Below, one piece after another: positions 62,201-64,000 of a DNA stretch of 64,000 bases. Position 1 is the first letter of the stretch. The number at the start of each line of letters is the position of its first letter. The notes beneath the pieces are model-generated. The model was given only the letters and a program-made list of their open reading frames with translations. It was not told the DNA's origin and searched no databases. Origin of the DNA: CAVVGZ01 sp963747965. GTDB lineage: Bacteria; Chloroflexota; Anaerolineae; Anaerolineales; Anaerolineaceae. The position numbers were made by a program, and so were the translations under genes. The DNA lies in the NCBI GenBank assembly GCA_963747965.1, contig CAVVGZ010000005.1, positions 62,001 to 126,000 on the forward strand, read 5' to 3'.

Positions 62201-63978
62201 TGAGCAAAAAATTCGAAGAAATGACAACAGGTATAAATGAGTCTGCGTTCCTGCTGACCACAGCTTCCGAAATGGCGAGGCGCGGCTGGTCGGAACTGGA
62301 TGTCATTTTAATCAGCGGGGACAGCTATATTGACAGCCCTTATATGGGAACAGCAGTTATCGGGCGAATACTGGAAAATGCCGGTTGGCGGGTAGGGGTG
62401 ATTGCGCAGCCCGATATCCAGTCTGGAGGGGATATCACCCGCCTGGGGGAACCAAGACTTTTCTGGGGTGTGTCCGGCGGCAGTGTGGATTCCATGGTCT
62501 CCAATTACACCGCCAGCAATAAAAAACGCAGGCAGGACGATTATACCCCCGGAGGAGTTAACAACCGCCGTCCAGACCGGGCGGTGATTGCCTATTCTAA
62601 TCTCATCCGGCGTTATTTTAAGCATACCCGTCCGATTGTCCTGGGAGGGATGGAAGCCTCTTTGCGCAGGGTGGCGCATTACGATTACTGGTCAGATTCT
62701 GTGCGGCGGTCGATTCTCTTTGATGCGAAAGCCGATTTCCTGCTTTATGGAATGTGTGAAAAATCGGTTCTTGATCTGGCACGGGTGCTTCATGATGGGA
62801 AGGATCCTTTGAACATTAAAGGTTTGGGTTATATAGGTAAACAAGCTCCTGAGGAATACCTGGAAATCCCTTCTTATGAAACTGTTGCTCAAGATAAAAA
62901 CGCCTTGATTGATATGTTCCATATGTTTTATACCAACAACGATCCGCTGACTGCAAGAGGTTTGTACCAAAAGCATGGAGACCGATTACTGGTTCAGAAT
63001 CCCCCTGCCGATTTTCTTTCCCAGGAAGAAATGGATGCAGTCTATGGACTGCCATTCCAACGCGCCCAGCATCCCTATTATGAACGCCAGGGTGGCGTGC
63101 GGGCATTGGAGACAATACAGTTTTCAATTAATACCCACCGCGGCTGTTATGGTGAATGCAATTTCTGCTCGATTGCTGTTCATGAGGGGCGCACGGTACG
63201 CTGGAGGAGCGCGGAATCCATATTGGATGAAGCGCAAAAACTTACACGCATGCCAAATTTCAAAGGGTATATCCAGGATTTAGGTGGTCCTACTGCCAAC
63301 ATGTACGGATTCGAATGCCGGAAAAAGCTTTCCAGCGGAGCCTGCCCGGACCAGCGCTGCCTTTTCCCGGAAATTTGCCCGGCACTAAAACCGGATCACA
63401 GCAAGCAGGTGGAACTTCTTCAGCGCATCCGCCAGCTGCCCGGAGTAAAAAAGGTATTTGTCTCCTCGGGAATCCGCTATGACATGGTGTTGGCCGACCG
63501 GGAACATGGCCAGGAATACTTAAAGGAAATTGTTGGCCACCACGTTTCAGGCCAGCTGAAGATTGCTCCCGAGCACAGCCAGCCTGCTGTGCTGGAGAAA
63601 ATGGGGAAATCAGGGCCCAGGGATTTAATCGAATTTAAAAGTTCTTTCGACAGGTTGTCTGCCGGCGCCGGGAAGAGGCAATTTCTCACCTATTACCTGA
63701 TTGCTGCTCATCCGGGCTGTACAGAGGCGGATATGCACCAGCTCAAAAAGTTTGCCAGCCAGGAATTAAAAATTTCACCGGAACAGGTGCAGATCTTTAC
63801 TCCGTTGCCTTCCACCTATTCCGCCCTGATGTACCATACCGGGCTAGACCCATTCACGCGCCAGCCGATATTTGTGGAGAAAGATCTGCGGCGCAAGCAG
63901 CATCAGAAGGATTTGGTTGTTGGGAAGGAAAGTGGAAAAAAAGCCAGATCAAAAAAGCTGTACCGGAAAGCAGGATGA
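62200..63978 (+). CDS. ygiQ: YgiQ family radical SAM protein
   Basis: 592 residues. The N-terminal UPF0313 domain has LDVILISGDSYIDSPYMGTAVIGRILE and GGMEASLRRVAHYDYWSDSVRRSIL. The radical-SAM cluster motif CxxxCxxC is in INTHRGCYGECNFCSIAVHEGR. A TIM-barrel follows (IQDLGGPTANMYG, CLFPEICP, VSSGIRYDM, KIAPEHSQPAVLEKMGK, FLTYYLIAAHPGC). The C-terminus is lysine-rich. Function of the family is unknown. ATG 62200 chosen over TTG 62197. Confidence 0.95.
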   Translation: MSKKFEEMTTGINESAFLLTTASEMARRGWSELDVILISGDSYIDSPYMGTAVIGRILENAGWRVGVIAQPDIQSGGDITRLGEPRLFWGVSGGSVDSMVSNYTASNKKRRQDDYTPGGVNNRRPDRAVIAYSNLIRRYFKHTRPIVLGGMEASLRRVAHYDYWSDSVRRSILFDAKADFLLYGMCEKSVLDLARVLHDGKDPLNIKGLGYIGKQAPEEYLEIPSYETVAQDKNALIDMFHMFYTNNDPLTARGLYQKHGDRLLVQNPPADFLSQEEMDAVYGLPFQRAQHPYYERQGGVRALETIQFSINTHRGCYGECNFCSIAVHEGRTVRWRSAESILDEAQKLTRMPNFKGYIQDLGGPTANMYGFECRKKLSSGACPDQRCLFPEICPALKPDHSKQVELLQRIRQLPGVKKVFVSSGIRYDMVLADREHGQEYLKEIVGHHVSGQLKIAPEHSQPAVLEKMGKSGPRDLIEFKSSFDRLSAGAGKRQFLTYYLIAAHPGCTEADMHQLKKFASQELKISPEQVQIFTPLPSTYSALMYHTGLDPFTRQPIFVEKDLRRKQHQKDLVVGKESGKKARSKKLYRKAG

Positions 63979-64000
63979 ATGAAAAAGATATACCGTATTT
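63979..64000 (+). CDS. Possible start of the next gene (truncated)
   Basis: ATG AAA AAG ATA follows the ygiQ stop directly; another ATG (63975) overlaps that stop. Too short to identify. Confidence 0.25.

Overview
The window looks like a chromosomal segment of an anaerobic or microaerophilic member of the Chloroflexota (Anaerolineae-like). This is inferred from gene content: a class-I style T-box in front of serS, a DnaD/DnaC-type primosome next to dnaB, PTS EI/HPr, KimA-type potassium permease, LCP and PD40 membrane proteins, rubrerythrin beside katG, and UbiA-type prenyltransferases. No rRNA or tRNA gene and no CRISPR array was seen.

Layout. 1-4.8 kb is a peroxide-defence block: the 3' end of a PerR-like Fur regulator, a PerR-type palindrome, katG, and a convergent rubrerythrin behind a cyclophilin. 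4.9-12.3 kb holds membrane functions: a KimA-like K+ permease, two adjacent UbiA-family proteins, an LCP-family envelope transferase and a PD40/TolB-like membrane protein. 12.5-22 kb carries a MacB/LolD-type ABC transporter pair, a MoeB-type adenylyltransferase fused to rhodanese, an RsiV/DUF3298-like lipoprotein, a PIG-L deacetylase and clpB.

22-38.6 kb is an accessory surface-glycan-like island. It has a pqqD-like / HPr-kinase-like / GT2 operon facing away from a stand-alone NTP_transf_5 nucleotidyltransferase gene, two GT4 and four GT2 glycosyltransferase genes, two large polytopic membrane proteins (one LIC_10190-like, one GT-C-like), a 30-codon micro-gene wedged between two genes, and an SDR epimerase fused to a second NTP_transf_5 domain. 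39-43.4 kb is a roughly 2.1 kb tandem direct duplication of a secreted lipoprotein locus.

43.5-64 kb is conserved housekeeping: dnaB-dnaD and a double-ATPase DnaC-like loader; a bifunctional-nuclease-family protein; an orphan atypical response regulator; T-box-controlled serS with two small followers; P5C dehydrogenase; a D-2-hydroxyacid dehydrogenase; a HAD phosphatase; rarA with a histidine phosphatase and two small ORFs; ptsH-ptsI; an MFS transporter; and a YgiQ radical-SAM protein.

A striking property is the uneven integrity of reading frames. From 1 to 43.4 kb, at least a dozen genes are broken by single-base shifts (katG, kimA, ubiA-like, PD40, lipoprotein, GT2, LIC_10190-like, GT-C, SDR-NTase and both tandem lipoprotein copies). 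In the last 20 kb I saw none. Some breaks fall in short homopolymers and look like sequence errors, others may be real decay. I list fragments separately and say which belong together.
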